Positions 8,806 to 17,905 are shown, counted from the first letter of the stretch. The stretch is 64,000 nucleotides of DNA from Pseudoduganella lutea (GCF_004209755.1 NZ_CP035913.1:5890001-5954000); one strand, 5' to 3'. Made by a program: numbers and translations. The notes: generated by a model not told the origin, from the letters alone.

Positions 8806-11652
8806 TCAGAACTTCCAGCTTGCGCCCAGGGTGATGGAGCGGCCGTAGCGGTAATAGCCGTTGGGCAGGCTGATGGTACCGTTGCTGAGCGAGGGCGCCT
8901 GCTCCGCATCGGTCAGGTTGTTGCCTTCGATGCTGATGCGCAGCGACTTGTTCACCTCGTAGGCCATCTGGGCTGTCAGCCACGTCATCGATTTGGCCGT
9001 CTCGTTCCAGCCGGCGCCGATCACGTTGGTGGCGGTGACGAAGGAATCGGTGTAGTCGGCCGTGGTGCTCATGCTCCATGGTCCCCGCTCGTACAGCAGG
9101 CCCAACGACGCGGTCGCCGGCGCAATGCCTTCGAGCGGGCGCTCGACGCCGTTGACCCAGCTGCTCGACAGGTTGCGCGTGTATTGCGCGCGCACGCCGA
9201 AGCCGTTGTCGAACAGGTGCTGCAGGCCGATCTCCATGCCGCGCGCCTTGGCGCTGTCGCCGTTGATGGGGCGCTGCACGTTGAACAGCCGGCCGCCGGG
9301 CGCGCCGATGTCCTGGCCTGTCAGCCATTCGTTGGTAATCTGGTTCCTGATGTTCTTCTGGTAGACGGCGAAGGTCAGCGCGGAATTCTTCGCGTAATAC
9401 CACTCGAGCGACACGTCGGCCTGGCGCGCGGTGTACGGCTTGAGGTTGGCGTTGCCGCCGTAGATCTGCGTGAAGTCGCCCCACGAGATGCTGGCGGTGG
9501 TGCTGGACGGCGCGAGCCTGTCCACCGACGGGCGCGCCATCGTCTTGGCGGCACCGAGGCGCAGCTGCAGGGTGTCCGTGAACGAGTAGGTGAAGTTGAA
9601 CGATGGCAGCGCGTAGGTGTAGCTGGCATCCTGCTTCACGACGGACGGATCGGCATAGACGGCCGTGAAGTTGAACGCGCCATTCTCGACGATGTCGTTG
9701 ATCTTCGCGTCCCACGCCTGGGCCGAGGTCTTGGTGTGCACGAGGCGCACGCCGACGTCCGCGCTCCAGTTGTCGCCGGCCAGGTCGGCCTGCACGAAGC
9801 CGGCCGTGGTCTTCTCGCTCACGCGGTAGCTTTCCAGCGGGTTGAACGCCGGCGCCGACAGGGTGGAGCTGTAGACGCCGCCGCCCGGCCGCGGCTGGCC
9901 GTCGAAGGCCTTCAATGCCTGCGCGTAGCTGTTGACATCGAAGCCGAGGAAGCTGCGCGGGAAGTTGCCGCTCACGCCGGACAGGAACTTGCCCGGGCTG
10001 AGCGTCTGGTTGATCACGTTGCCGCCCAGGCTCCCCACGTTGATCGCGCTCGCGCCCGAGTAATGGTCCTGGCCCGCGTTGAACGCGTTGTTGATCATGT
10101 CGCGCGATTTCTTGCGGTTGGTCTGGCTCAGGCCGAACCTCAGCCGCTCGACGTTGAAGCGGTCCAGCTTCCATTCGCCATCCACCGTCGCGCCGCGGAT
10201 GTTGTCGTCGATGTTGTCGCCCGTGCGGCTGTAGAAGTGGGTGTTGAAGTCGCTGCCGCTGAACAGACCCTGGGCCAGCCCGCTTTGCAGGTCGCGGCCG
10301 TCGGCGAACGTGGTCGTCACGTCGGGCACGGCGGCGCCGGTGAGCCGGATGCGCGTCACGTTGGGCTGGTTCATGCGCAGCACGACGTACGTGTCGTTGC
10401 CGCCGGAGTTGCGCTTCGATGTGGACTCGTAGATGTCGCCGGTCAGTTTCAACGTTGGCGAAATCTTCCATTCCGCGTTGGCGCCATACATCGCGGTATC
10501 CACCACGCGGTACTCGGTCTTGTTCAGGACTTCGGGATTGAGCCGCAGCTCGGGGTCGGTGCTGGACAAGGTCAGGTCGGTCACGACGCCGTTGGTGACC
10601 TGCATGTTCGACCAGCGGCCCGGCGCGTAGAGTGGGTAGAACGACAGCTGGTAGCCGACCTGCGGCGAGTCCAGCCGGGTCTTGAAACCGTCGACGACGA
10701 CTTTCAGGTCGCGGTTGGGCCGCCACTCCACCTTGCCCGAAACGGCCAGGCGTTCCTTCTTTTCCATGATGGAGCCGAAGCGGAACTGGCCCGGCCCGAC
10801 CAGGCCTTCTTCATTGGCGTCGAGGATGCCGTTGCCGTTGGGATCGATGGCACCGCCCCACGTGTTGCCGAACTCCCAGAACTGCGATGGGTCGCTCGGC
10901 ACCGCATTGCGCGACCAGCCGCCATCGTTGCCGGCCGTGTCGGTGCGCACGTCGCGCTTGGCATAGACGACACCGAGCAGCACGCCGATGGTGTCGCCGA
11001 AGGTGTTGCTGTACGTGCCCGACAGCTTCTTGCCATTCAGGTCGCTCATCTGGTTGCGGTCGGCCTCCACGCGCAGCAGGCCGCGCTGGCCCTTCTGCTC
11101 GAACGGGCTGGCCGAGCGCAGGTTCACAAGCCCGCCGATGGCGCCTTCGATCAACTGCGCCTGGGTCGACTTGACGACGTCGGCGCCGTTGATGACGTCC
11201 GCCGGCAGCACGTCGTAGGCGAAGTAGCGGCCGGCGCTGTCGGTGCCGAGCAGGCGGCCATTGAAGGTGGTGATCGTGTAGTCGGGACCCAGGCCGCGGA
11301 TGCTGACCCGCTGGCCTTCGCCGCCGGCCGTGCGGGAGATCGAAACCCCGGTGATGTGGCTGAGCGAATCGGCCACGTTGTTGTCGGGGAAGCGGCCGAG
11401 TTCGGTCGCACTGATGCTGTCCTGCACGACAGCGGAATTTCGCTTGAGCATCAGCGACTGCTGGAGGCTGGCGCGGGTGCCGGTCACGATCACCTGTTCG
11501 AGCTTTTCGGCTTCGGGCGCGTCGGTCGCTTCCTGCGCGCTGGACGGCGTCGCGATCGTCGCCAGCGCGAGCAGGCAGGCGGAAGTCAATGGTTTCAGCA
11601 CGAAGCAGGTGTCACTGTCGACGTGCGGGCGGCGTTGCAGGTGAGAACTCAT
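8806..11652 (-). CDS. TonB-dependent receptor of the TonB-Xanth-Caul type, probable glycan importer
   Basis: A 948-residue outer-membrane receptor. The chosen start (MSSHLQRRPH) has a good Shine-Dalgarno (AGAAGGAAG), while the longer reading frame upstream has none. A signal peptide ends near TPSSAQEA. The plug carries VIVTGTRASLQQSL and the segment ELGRFPDNNVADSLSHITGV, characteristic of the large carbohydrate-type TBDR family. The barrel ends in the typical aromatic residue (LGASWKF). It heads the operon with the amidohydrolase and alpha-galactosidase-like genes, so an oligosaccharide substrate is likely. No N-terminal FecR-signalling extension is seen. Confidence 0.88.
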   Translation of the reverse strand: MSSHLQRRPHVDSDTCFVLKPLTSACLLALATIATPSSAQEATDAPEAEKLEQVIVTGTRASLQQSLMLKRNSAVVQDSISATELGRFPDNNVADSLSHITGVSISRTAGGEGQRVSIRGLGPDYTITTFNGRLLGTDSAGRYFAYDVLPADVINGADVVKSTQAQLIEGAIGGLVNLRSASPFEQKGQRGLLRVEADRNQMSDLNGKKLSGTYSNTFGDTIGVLLGVVYAKRDVRTDTAGNDGGWSRNAVPSDPSQFWEFGNTWGGAIDPNGNGILDANEEGLVGPGQFRFGSIMEKKERLAVSGKVEWRPNRDLKVVVDGFKTRLDSPQVGYQLSFYPLYAPGRWSNMQVTNGVVTDLTLSSTDPELRLNPEVLNKTEYRVVDTAMYGANAEWKISPTLKLTGDIYESTSKRNSGGNDTYVVLRMNQPNVTRIRLTGAAVPDVTTTFADGRDLQSGLAQGLFSGSDFNTHFYSRTGDNIDDNIRGATVDGEWKLDRFNVERLRFGLSQTNRKKSRDMINNAFNAGQDHYSGASAINVGSLGGNVINQTLSPGKFLSGVSGNFPRSFLGFDVNSYAQALKAFDGQPRPGGGVYSSTLSAPAFNPLESYRVSEKTTAGFVQADLAGDNWSADVGVRLVHTKTSAQAWDAKINDIVENGAFNFTAVYADPSVVKQDASYTYALPSFNFTYSFTDTLQLRLGAAKTMARPSVDRLAPSSTTASISWGDFTQIYGGNANLKPYTARQADVSLEWYYAKNSALTFAVYQKNIRNQITNEWLTGQDIGAPGGRLFNVQRPINGDSAKARGMEIGLQHLFDNGFGVRAQYTRNLSSSWVNGVERPLEGIAPATASLGLLYERGPWSMSTTADYTDSFVTATNVIGAGWNETAKSMTWLTAQMAYEVNKSLRISIEGNNLTDAEQAPSLSNGTISLPNGYYRYGRSITLGASWKF

Positions 11653-12441
11653 TAAACGCTTCCTTCTAGAGGTTGTTGGAGCGGCGCAGGGCAATACCGG
11701 TGAACGGAAGAGACGCCCGGTCGTGATCACCAGCTTGCCAGCCAGGCTCGGACTGGCGGGCACCCGATCGGCGGCGCTTTCGTTTGATTTCGTATCGTGT
11801 CACTTTGCCTTGCATCACTTTCGATGCCGATATATCGAAAACCGCTGGAAAACGCCTCGGAAAACAGTGATTTTGAGTCTATAGCGAATTGCGATATGAG
11901 ACAAAGCTTCTTACGTTTTTTCGAATTGACTGTTGTATTCTTGCGATTTGTATCATTTACTTTCGTTCGAAAGTGCTTCGTCGTGGCGAGCACGGTCTGG
12001 AGTGCTGCGCGAGCCGCACCTGGTTGCACGGTCGACGCTGGCTTCGCGAGGGGCAGGCTGAATGGGCAAGGAGGGACGATCCTTGACGCGTGCGGTGTCG
12101 CAACTCGTCTGCATCGGGATCTGGCAGTGAGCATGCGTGCCGTCTCGCCGGTGCGGGCCGGCGGTAGCGGCGGCCGTCGGGTGGCGCATATCCTGACCTG
12201 TACAGAGGGTGGTGCTGGGGCGGTGATCCGCCCGGGAAAGCTGGCTGGAACGCGCGGCTATTGCCGCAGATAACGTCGCGATGCCCCGACGAAGCGATAC
12301 AAATCTGCGAAACATCCGCTCAGTTTGTCCAACATTCGTTCTATACCATGCATTGCGTTGGTTGTGATTTCACGACCGAGCCGGGACGGAGGCCTGTTCG
12401 TCCACTTCTCTCCAGCGACATCTTGCACATCAGGGAACGAC
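11653..12441. promoter_or_regulatory. Long divergent intergenic region with dyads
   Basis: Nearly 790 bases between two divergent genes, clearly richer in A+T than its surroundings around 11.8-12.0 kb. It must hold the promoters of the TBDR operon and of the hemolysin-like cassette. Two dyads stand out: CGATATATCG at 11828-11837 and ACTTTCG-TT-CGAAAGT at 11959-11974, a perfect 7-bp inverted repeat. The second half (12.0-12.4 kb) has high GC and no reading frame with good coding character. The operator assignment is inference. Confidence 0.45.
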
Positions 12442-13215
12442 ATGAATACACCAGCAGCCAGCGACAACGTAGTGCACATCCAATCCGCAAGCGCTTCGGC
12501 TTCCGCCGCGGCACCCACGACAGCCGGAGGCCTCGCGTTCCAGCTTGACCTCGACGGTCGTTCCCTCGTCTTCAAGCTGGTCGGTCCAGACGACCATCAT
12601 TACGGCGCCGCCGTCGAGCTGGCGCGGGCCGTCTACCTGCGCGCCTATGGCGCCACCACCGCGCCCAGCCCGCACCGCTTCATCGTCTGCATCGACCTGG
12701 CGACCGGCGCCGCCATCGCCTGCGCGGGCCTGTCGTTTGCCGGCAGGGCGCCGCTGTTCTCGGAGCACTACATGGATGCGCCGGTGGAACAGGCGCTGGC
12801 CGGCCTGTTCCAGCGCAACGTGGCGCGGCGCGATGTCGCGGAGGTGTCGACGCTGGCCACGATCGAGCCCACGATCGGCACGGAACTGATGCGCGTGATG
12901 CCGCTGGTCTGCTGGTACATGGGGCTGCGCGGCGTGGTATGCACCGTCACCACGAAGCTGCGGCGCTGCTTCGAAGCCATGAAACTCCAGTTCCATCCGC
13001 TCGCGGAGGCCGATCCCGACAGGCTGCCGTTCGTGCGCGGCGTGAACTGGGGAACGTATTACGACACCCGGCCAATGACGGGCGTGATCCGCGTCGACAC
13101 GCTGGGCGAATATTTCGATACCGTCAGCTGCCGCTACAACCAGCATCTGCTGGCTGGCGAAAGTGCGAACGATGGCGCCGCCTCGGCGAAGCCGGCGATG
13201 GAGGTGGCGGCATGA
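12442..13215 (+). CDS. Thermostable-hemolysin family protein (acyl-homoserine-lactone-synthase-like fold)
   Basis: A 257-residue protein matching the T_hemolysin family from about residue 45. Conserved-looking stretches include ARAVYLRAYGA, FSEHYMDAPVEQAL, RRDVAEVSTLATIEP and VVCTVTTKLRRCFEAM. The family is named after a Vibrio hemolysin, but its sequence resembles GNAT/autoinducer-synthase acyltransferases and no signal peptide is present here, so a cytoplasmic enzyme is more likely than a pore-forming toxin. It is the first gene of a three-gene cassette, and its stop overlaps the ligase start by 4 bases. It may join an activated acyl group to an amino compound; that is inference. Confidence 0.75.
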   Translation: MNTPAASDNVVHIQSASASASAAAPTTAGGLAFQLDLDGRSLVFKLVGPDDHHYGAAVELARAVYLRAYGATTAPSPHRFIVCIDLATGAAIACAGLSFAGRAPLFSEHYMDAPVEQALAGLFQRNVARRDVAEVSTLATIEPTIGTELMRVMPLVCWYMGLRGVVCTVTTKLRRCFEAMKLQFHPLAEADPDRLPFVRGVNWGTYYDTRPMTGVIRVDTLGEYFDTVSCRYNQHLLAGESANDGAASAKPAMEVAA

Positions 13216-14789
13216 AGCATTTCATCGACAGCATCCGCGCCATGATGCGCGAACGCGCCGCCGACGTGGCGATCGTGCAGCTGGATGGTACCGTGTCGCA
13301 AGGCCGTGTCGTCGATTACGGCACGCTGGGGCAGGAGTGCAATGCGCTGGCGGCGGCGCTTGCCGCCCGGTGCGCGCCAGGCAGCACCGTTGGCCTGGTG
13401 GCTGCCAACTCCATCGCATGGATCGAGGCCGACCTCGCGTTGCTGATGGGCGGCCATGTCGAGGTGCCGGTGCCGCTGGCGTTCAGCGCGGAGCAGGCCG
13501 CCCACCTGCTGGCGCCGTGCAGCGTGGTGCTCACCGACGATGAAGGCCAGCGCCGCTTCGAGGCATGGCGCGCCGATGCGCCGCAGGCGTTCGGATCGGT
13601 GCCGTGCCTGTCCATCGGCCGGCTGATCGACGCCGGCGCTGTCGCAACGACCCGGGCGCTGTCCGTCGGCACGCTGGCGGACCGCGTCTGCAAGGTAATC
13701 CACACGTCCGGCACGACGAGCGCGCCCAAGGGTGTGCGCATCCGTGCCAACGGCCTGGATGCGCTGCTCGCATCGCTGTGGCGGCATGCCACGCGGGACG
13801 ACTACACGCGCTACCTGAACCTGGTGCCGTTCAGCCTCCTGATCGAACAGGTGACGGCGCTGTACATGCCGTTCGCGGCCGGCGGCACCGTCGTGCTGCC
13901 GCCGGTCGGCGAAGCGCCGCTGGGCGATCCGGGGGCCGTGGCCGCCGACAAGCTCTCGTTGTTGCGGCGCGCACGACCCAGCGCCGTGACGCTGCCACCA
14001 TCGCTCGTGGAGGCGCTGGCCAATGCCGCGGATCGCCTGCCGGACTTGGATGCCGAATCGCTGTGCGAGGCGCTGTTCGGCCGCTCGACCGCGCCCCTGA
14101 TCGCGGCGGGCGGCGCTCCTGTCGCCGCCGCCACGATCGGGCGGCTGGCGCAACGCGGCATCACGGTGCTGCAAGGGTATGGCCTGTCCGAGAACAGTTC
14201 CGTCGTGTCGTGGAACACGCGGGCCGAGAACCGCATCGGCAGCGTCGGCAAGCCGCTGGCGCACGTGGCGGTCAAGCTGGGCCCGGACAGTGAACTGGGC
14301 GTGCGCAGCGCTTCGCTGTTTGCCGGCTACAGCGGCAGCGATCCCAGCGCCTGCCATACCGATGCCGACGGCTGGCTGTGGACGGGCGACCTGGCCGAGA
14401 TCGATGCCGATGGCTTCATCACGATCATCGGCCGCAAGAAGAACCTCATCATCACGGCGCACGGCCGCAACGTGTCGCCGGAACCGGCCGAGGCGTCGTA
14501 CCGCAGCGTGGCGGGTGTCCGCGACATCGTGCTGCTGGGCGAAGGGCAGGAAACACTGTCGGCCTATGTGCTGACGGAGGCCGGCGCCGACCAGGAAGCA
14601 CTGCGCCGCGAACTGGAACGCCATGGCCAGCGCTGGCTCTCCGGGGTCGAGCGCGCCGCCACTTTCGTGTTCGACACCGATTCGCCGGCGCTGCGCGCCA
14701 GCCTGTTCACCGTCACGGGCCGGCCGCGCCGCCAGGATGTCGAGCGGCACGTCCGCGAGCGCCGTGCGGCCACCCCGATGGCAGCGTGA
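13212..14789 (+). CDS. AMP-dependent acyl/fatty-acid ligase of the hemolysin-linked cassette
   Basis: A 525-residue adenylate-forming enzyme. The phosphate loop HTSGTTSAPKG is at residues 164-174, A5 is LQGYGLSENSS, and A7-A8 is LWTGDLAEIDADGFITIIGR. It should activate a carboxylic acid as acyl-AMP and pass it to CoA, a carrier or directly to an acceptor. The usual catalytic lysine of motif A10 is replaced: the C-terminus reads FTVTGRPRRQD, with Arg504 where lysine is expected. The start is fixed by the ATGA overlap with the hemolysin-like gene. It is the middle gene of the cassette, and the oxygenase gene follows 46 bases later. Confidence 0.85.
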   Translation: MKHFIDSIRAMMRERAADVAIVQLDGTVSQGRVVDYGTLGQECNALAAALAARCAPGSTVGLVAANSIAWIEADLALLMGGHVEVPVPLAFSAEQAAHLLAPCSVVLTDDEGQRRFEAWRADAPQAFGSVPCLSIGRLIDAGAVATTRALSVGTLADRVCKVIHTSGTTSAPKGVRIRANGLDALLASLWRHATRDDYTRYLNLVPFSLLIEQVTALYMPFAAGGTVVLPPVGEAPLGDPGAVAADKLSLLRRARPSAVTLPPSLVEALANAADRLPDLDAESLCEALFGRSTAPLIAAGGAPVAAATIGRLAQRGITVLQGYGLSENSSVVSWNTRAENRIGSVGKPLAHVAVKLGPDSELGVRSASLFAGYSGSDPSACHTDADGWLWTGDLAEIDADGFITIIGRKKNLIITAHGRNVSPEPAEASYRSVAGVRDIVLLGEGQETLSAYVLTEAGADQEALRRELERHGQRWLSGVERAATFVFDTDSPALRASLFTVTGRPRRQDVERHVRERRAATPMAA

Positions 14790-14835
14790 TCGCCGCCTTA
14801 CCAATTCTCATCAATCTGGATTTCTGGAGAAACAC

Positions 14836-15741
14836 GTGCAAACTGCAGTTCATACCCGCGAAGCGGGACTGGTGGTACAAGGCGAGGCCGGCGAGGCCCT
14901 GGCGTCGATCGACAAGGCGCAACTGGCCGAGTGGCTGGGCCGCTACGGTTATGTGGTGCTGCGCGGCTTCCCGTGCGATGTGCAGGGCTTCTCGGATCTG
15001 GTGCGCGCCCACAGCAGCCGCATCAGCCTCGATCCGGCCCGCCAGTTCCACGACAAGGATGGCAAGGTGCTGGCGCAGAAGGTCGACGCTGGCAGCGATG
15101 CGATCGGCCTGCACTGCGAAAACGGCAACAGCCCGTTCTGGCCCGACCTGTGCTGGTTCTTCTGCACGCAGGCGCCTGCCGTGGGATCGCAAACCACCGT
15201 CTGCGATGGTGCCGCTGTGTACCGCGACCTGTCGCCGCAAATGCGCGCGGCGCTGCGGGCGCAGGATATCGTCTACACGCGCAGCGTCGGCGAGGCATTG
15301 TGGAAGAACTACGTGCGGCACGCTTCCGATGCGGGCCAGGAAGCAGTCGACACGCAGACCTGCTTCGAGCGCATGCTGGCGCTCGTCGACGGCAACGTGA
15401 ACACGCAGGTCGAGCTGAACGAGGACCACTCGGTCACGTACAGCTTCCGCACGCCGTCGATCCTGGAACGTTCGCCGTTTAGCCCCGGCCTGCCGGCGTT
15501 CGCCAACAGCATCTTCGGGCCGTCGTTCAACTACGAGCGCCCCAGGATCACGTTCGCCGACGGCACGCCGCTGCCCGAAGCGATGCGCGCGGCGCTGGAC
15601 GAAGTCTGCCAGCGCCACACCGTCGACGTGGGGTGGCGCGACAACGACATCGTCGTCATCGACAACGCCCGCGTCATGCACGGCCGCCGCCGCATCGAAG
15701 ACACCCGCCGCACCATCTACAACGCGCTGAGCTACTGCTAA
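14836..15741 (+). CDS. TauD/TfdA-family Fe(II)/2-oxoglutarate dioxygenase
   Basis: A 301-residue protein starting at a GTG; the site TGGAGA 5 bases upstream decides this start, and no better ATG is in frame. The iron ligands are visible as His93-x-Glu95 (GLHCENG) and distal His282 (RVMHGRRR), with the 2-oxoglutarate arginine in DTRRTIYN. These enzymes hydroxylate, halogenate or desaturate small molecules; the HGRR segment resembles those working on amino-acid or peptide-like substrates. As third gene of the cassette it probably tailors the product of the ligase and hemolysin-like proteins. The substrate is unknown. Confidence 0.85.
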   Translation: MQTAVHTREAGLVVQGEAGEALASIDKAQLAEWLGRYGYVVLRGFPCDVQGFSDLVRAHSSRISLDPARQFHDKDGKVLAQKVDAGSDAIGLHCENGNSPFWPDLCWFFCTQAPAVGSQTTVCDGAAVYRDLSPQMRAALRAQDIVYTRSVGEALWKNYVRHASDAGQEAVDTQTCFERMLALVDGNVNTQVELNEDHSVTYSFRTPSILERSPFSPGLPAFANSIFGPSFNYERPRITFADGTPLPEAMRAALDEVCQRHTVDVGWRDNDIVVIDNARVMHGRRRIEDTRRTIYNALSYC

Positions 15742-15745
15742 GCCC

Positions 15746-15862
15746 GAGCCCGTGTCCACCCTGGGGTCAACCCCATTTTCGGACACGGGCTCGACCTTAC
15801 GGTCGCCAGATAGAGCTGAGCCCGTGTCCACTTTTGGGGTTGACCCCACGGCGGACACGGGC
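15746..15862. repeat. Pair of mirrored palindromic repeats
   Basis: Two copies of an imperfect palindrome. Copy 1 (15746-15792) has outer arms GAGCCCGTGTCC / GGACACGGGCTC around an inner GGGGTCAACCCC. Copy 2 (15818-15862) has the same outer arms around GGGGTTGACCCC, which is the reverse complement of the first core. The copies therefore face each other. They lie just after the cassette stop and could terminate transcription. I infer an interspersed-repeat family rather than a coding remnant. Confidence 0.7.
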
Positions 15863-15989
15863 CGGGCCTTAGTGGTGGAGCTGCGCCTGCCGGTGACAAA
15901 TTGATATCGCATTCGAAAAAATCGTGATTGGTCGTGCCAGTTGGTTTCGCCTAGACTCGGCGAACAACAAAAAACTGGAGACCCGTCAC

Positions 15990-17687
15990 ATGAAAAGCTT
16001 CTTCGCCGGCGCCTGCCTGGCCGCCGGCCTGCTTCCACTCGCCGCCGCCGCCGCGCCACCCACGCCGGCACCCGCTGCGGGCACCGTCCGGCTGACCGTC
16101 GACACGCGCACCGAGACCGGCCCCATGACGCCGTTCTGGGCCTGGTTCGGCTACGACGAGCCAAACTACAGTACGACCCCCAACGGCAAGAAGCTGCTGT
16201 CCGACCTTGCCGCCCTGAGCCCGGTGCCGGTGTATGTGCGTGCCCACAACCTGATGACCTCCGGCGATGGCAGCCATGCGCTCAAATGGGGTTCGACCGG
16301 CATGTACAGCGAGGATGCGAACGGCAATCCCGTCTACGACTGGAAGATCGTCGATGCCATTTTCGACGCCTATGTCGAGCGTGGCATGAAGCCGCTGGCG
16401 CAGATCGGCTTCATGCCGCAAGCGCTGTCGCCCAAGCCCGAACCCTACCAGCACCAGTGGAAACCGGGCGTGCGCTACGAGGAGATCATGACCGGATGGG
16501 CGTACCCGCCCAAGGATTACGCCAAGTGGTCCGAGCTGATCTACCAGTGGGTGCGCCACTGCGTCGAACGTTATGGCCAGGCCGAAGTCGAGAGCTGGTA
16601 CTGGGAAGTGTGGAACGAGCCGGATGGCCACTACCTGATCGCCCCGGACCGGCGCCAGGCCTACTTCAAGATGTACGACCATGCGGCCGATGCGGTCAAG
16701 CGCGCGTTGCCGACCGCGCGGTTCGGCGGCCCGCACACGGCCGTGGCCGGGGACTTCATGGAAGAATTCCTCAAGCACGCCCTCCATGGCACAAACCACG
16801 CCACCGGCAAGAAGGGCTCGCCCCTCGATTTCGTGGCGTGGCATGCGAAGGGCGCACCGAAGGTCGTCGACAACGTCGTGCAGATGGGCATGGACACGCA
16901 CTTCCGCAATCTCGACCGGGGCTTCGCAATGGTGGCGAAGTACCCCGAGCTGAAGGGGATCCCCGTCATCATCGGCGAATCCGACCCGGAAGGCTGCGCC
17001 GCCTGCGGCATGCAGACGAACCCCGAGAACGCCTACCGCAACGGCACCCTGTACGCCAGCTACACGGCCGCCTCGGTGGCGCGCCTGTACGACCTGGCCG
17101 ACCGCCGCGGCACCAACCTGATCGGCGCGGTCAACTGGTCGTTCCTGTTCGAGGACCAGCCGTGGTTCGCCGGATACCGCGACCTGGCCACCAATGGCGT
17201 GGACAAGCCCGTGCTGAACGTGTTCCGCATGCTGGGCATGATGCGCGGTGCGCGGCTGAAGGTCGGCGGCGACGGGGCCCATGACGCGGACAGCATCCAG
17301 CGCGAAGGCGTGCGCGGTGCCCGCACCGATGTGAACGCGCTGGCCAGCAGGGAAGGGCGCCAGGTGGCCGTCATGGTCTGGAACTACCACGACAACGACA
17401 TCATCGACGCCGGCTCGCCGGTCGAGGTGAAGCTGACCGGCATCCCGGCGAAGCGCGCCACCGTGCGCCACTACCGCATCGACCAGGAGCACAGCAATTC
17501 GTACACGGCATGGAAGCGCATGGGCTCACCGGCCAGCCCGACGGCGGCGCAAATCGCCGCCCTGCAGAAGGCGGGCGGCCTGGCGCAACTGGCCAAGCCG
17601 TCCACCGTGACGGTACGCGACGGTGCCGCCACGCTGCGCATGCAGCTGCCGCGCCAGGCGGTATCGCTGCTGGTGCTGTCCTACTGA
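15990..17687 (+). CDS. Secreted GH39-like glycoside hydrolase (beta-xylosidase type)
   Basis: A 565-residue protein with a signal peptide (MKSFFAGACLAAGLLPLAAA) and Shine-Dalgarno CTGGAG. The TIM barrel shows the acid/base motif WEVWNEPDG (Glu210) and a nucleophile-like segment VIIGESDPEG (Glu330), the pattern of clan GH-A family 39. The C-terminal ~130 residues form the usual beta-sandwich. Relatives release xylose or other sugars from plant or microbial glycosides. It stands alone between palindromic repeats and a hairpin, just before the glycoside catabolic island, so it may feed that pathway. Another clan GH-A family is possible. Confidence 0.68.
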   Translation: MKSFFAGACLAAGLLPLAAAAAPPTPAPAAGTVRLTVDTRTETGPMTPFWAWFGYDEPNYSTTPNGKKLLSDLAALSPVPVYVRAHNLMTSGDGSHALKWGSTGMYSEDANGNPVYDWKIVDAIFDAYVERGMKPLAQIGFMPQALSPKPEPYQHQWKPGVRYEEIMTGWAYPPKDYAKWSELIYQWVRHCVERYGQAEVESWYWEVWNEPDGHYLIAPDRRQAYFKMYDHAADAVKRALPTARFGGPHTAVAGDFMEEFLKHALHGTNHATGKKGSPLDFVAWHAKGAPKVVDNVVQMGMDTHFRNLDRGFAMVAKYPELKGIPVIIGESDPEGCAACGMQTNPENAYRNGTLYASYTAASVARLYDLADRRGTNLIGAVNWSFLFEDQPWFAGYRDLATNGVDKPVLNVFRMLGMMRGARLKVGGDGAHDADSIQREGVRGARTDVNALASREGRQVAVMVWNYHDNDIIDAGSPVEVKLTGIPAKRATVRHYRIDQEHSNSYTAWKRMGSPASPTAAQIAALQKAGGLAQLAKPSTVTVRDGAATLRMQLPRQAVSLLVLSY

Positions 17688-17696
17688 CGGTAAGCG

Positions 17697-17730
17697 GCGG
17701 GCGTGGCCGGGCCGCCGGTCCCACGCCCGC
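17697..17730 (+). terminator. Stem-loop after the GH39-like gene
   Basis: A 10-bp perfect stem (GCGGGCGTGG / CCACGCCCGC) with a 14-base loop, 10 bases after the stop codon. There is no long T tract, so it is at best a weak intrinsic terminator or a processing signal. Confidence 0.45.
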
Positions 17731-17905
17731 AGCTGTATTCCCTTCATTCGCCAGCGATGCGCCAGGCCGTCGCCCGGTCCCGCAAGATACCTGCCCGCTG
17801 ACTCACCAGTCCGCTGCCTCACCGGTCCGCTGAATTCCAGGTATCCATCCAATCCATACCTCCGCGCGCAATCTTTGGTTGACCTGGCCAAGCCGCGGCC
17901 ATAAC

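Noticed and set aside
4947..8909. One giant 1320-residue protein joining the sequence upstream with the alpha-galactosidase
   Set aside because: The N-terminal 420 residues are an out-of-frame shadow of the amidohydrolase gene; the true start is the ATGA overlap at 7646 with a Tat signal.
8800..11655. A 965-residue open frame on the plus strand across the TBDR gene
   Set aside because: It is the antisense shadow of a well-recognised receptor; high GC keeps the opposite frame open. It has no ribosome site and matches no family I recognise.
12442..13215. A secreted pore-forming hemolysin
   Set aside because: There is no signal peptide or membrane-inserting segment, and the neighbours are an acyl ligase and an oxygenase, so a cytoplasmic enzyme is more likely.
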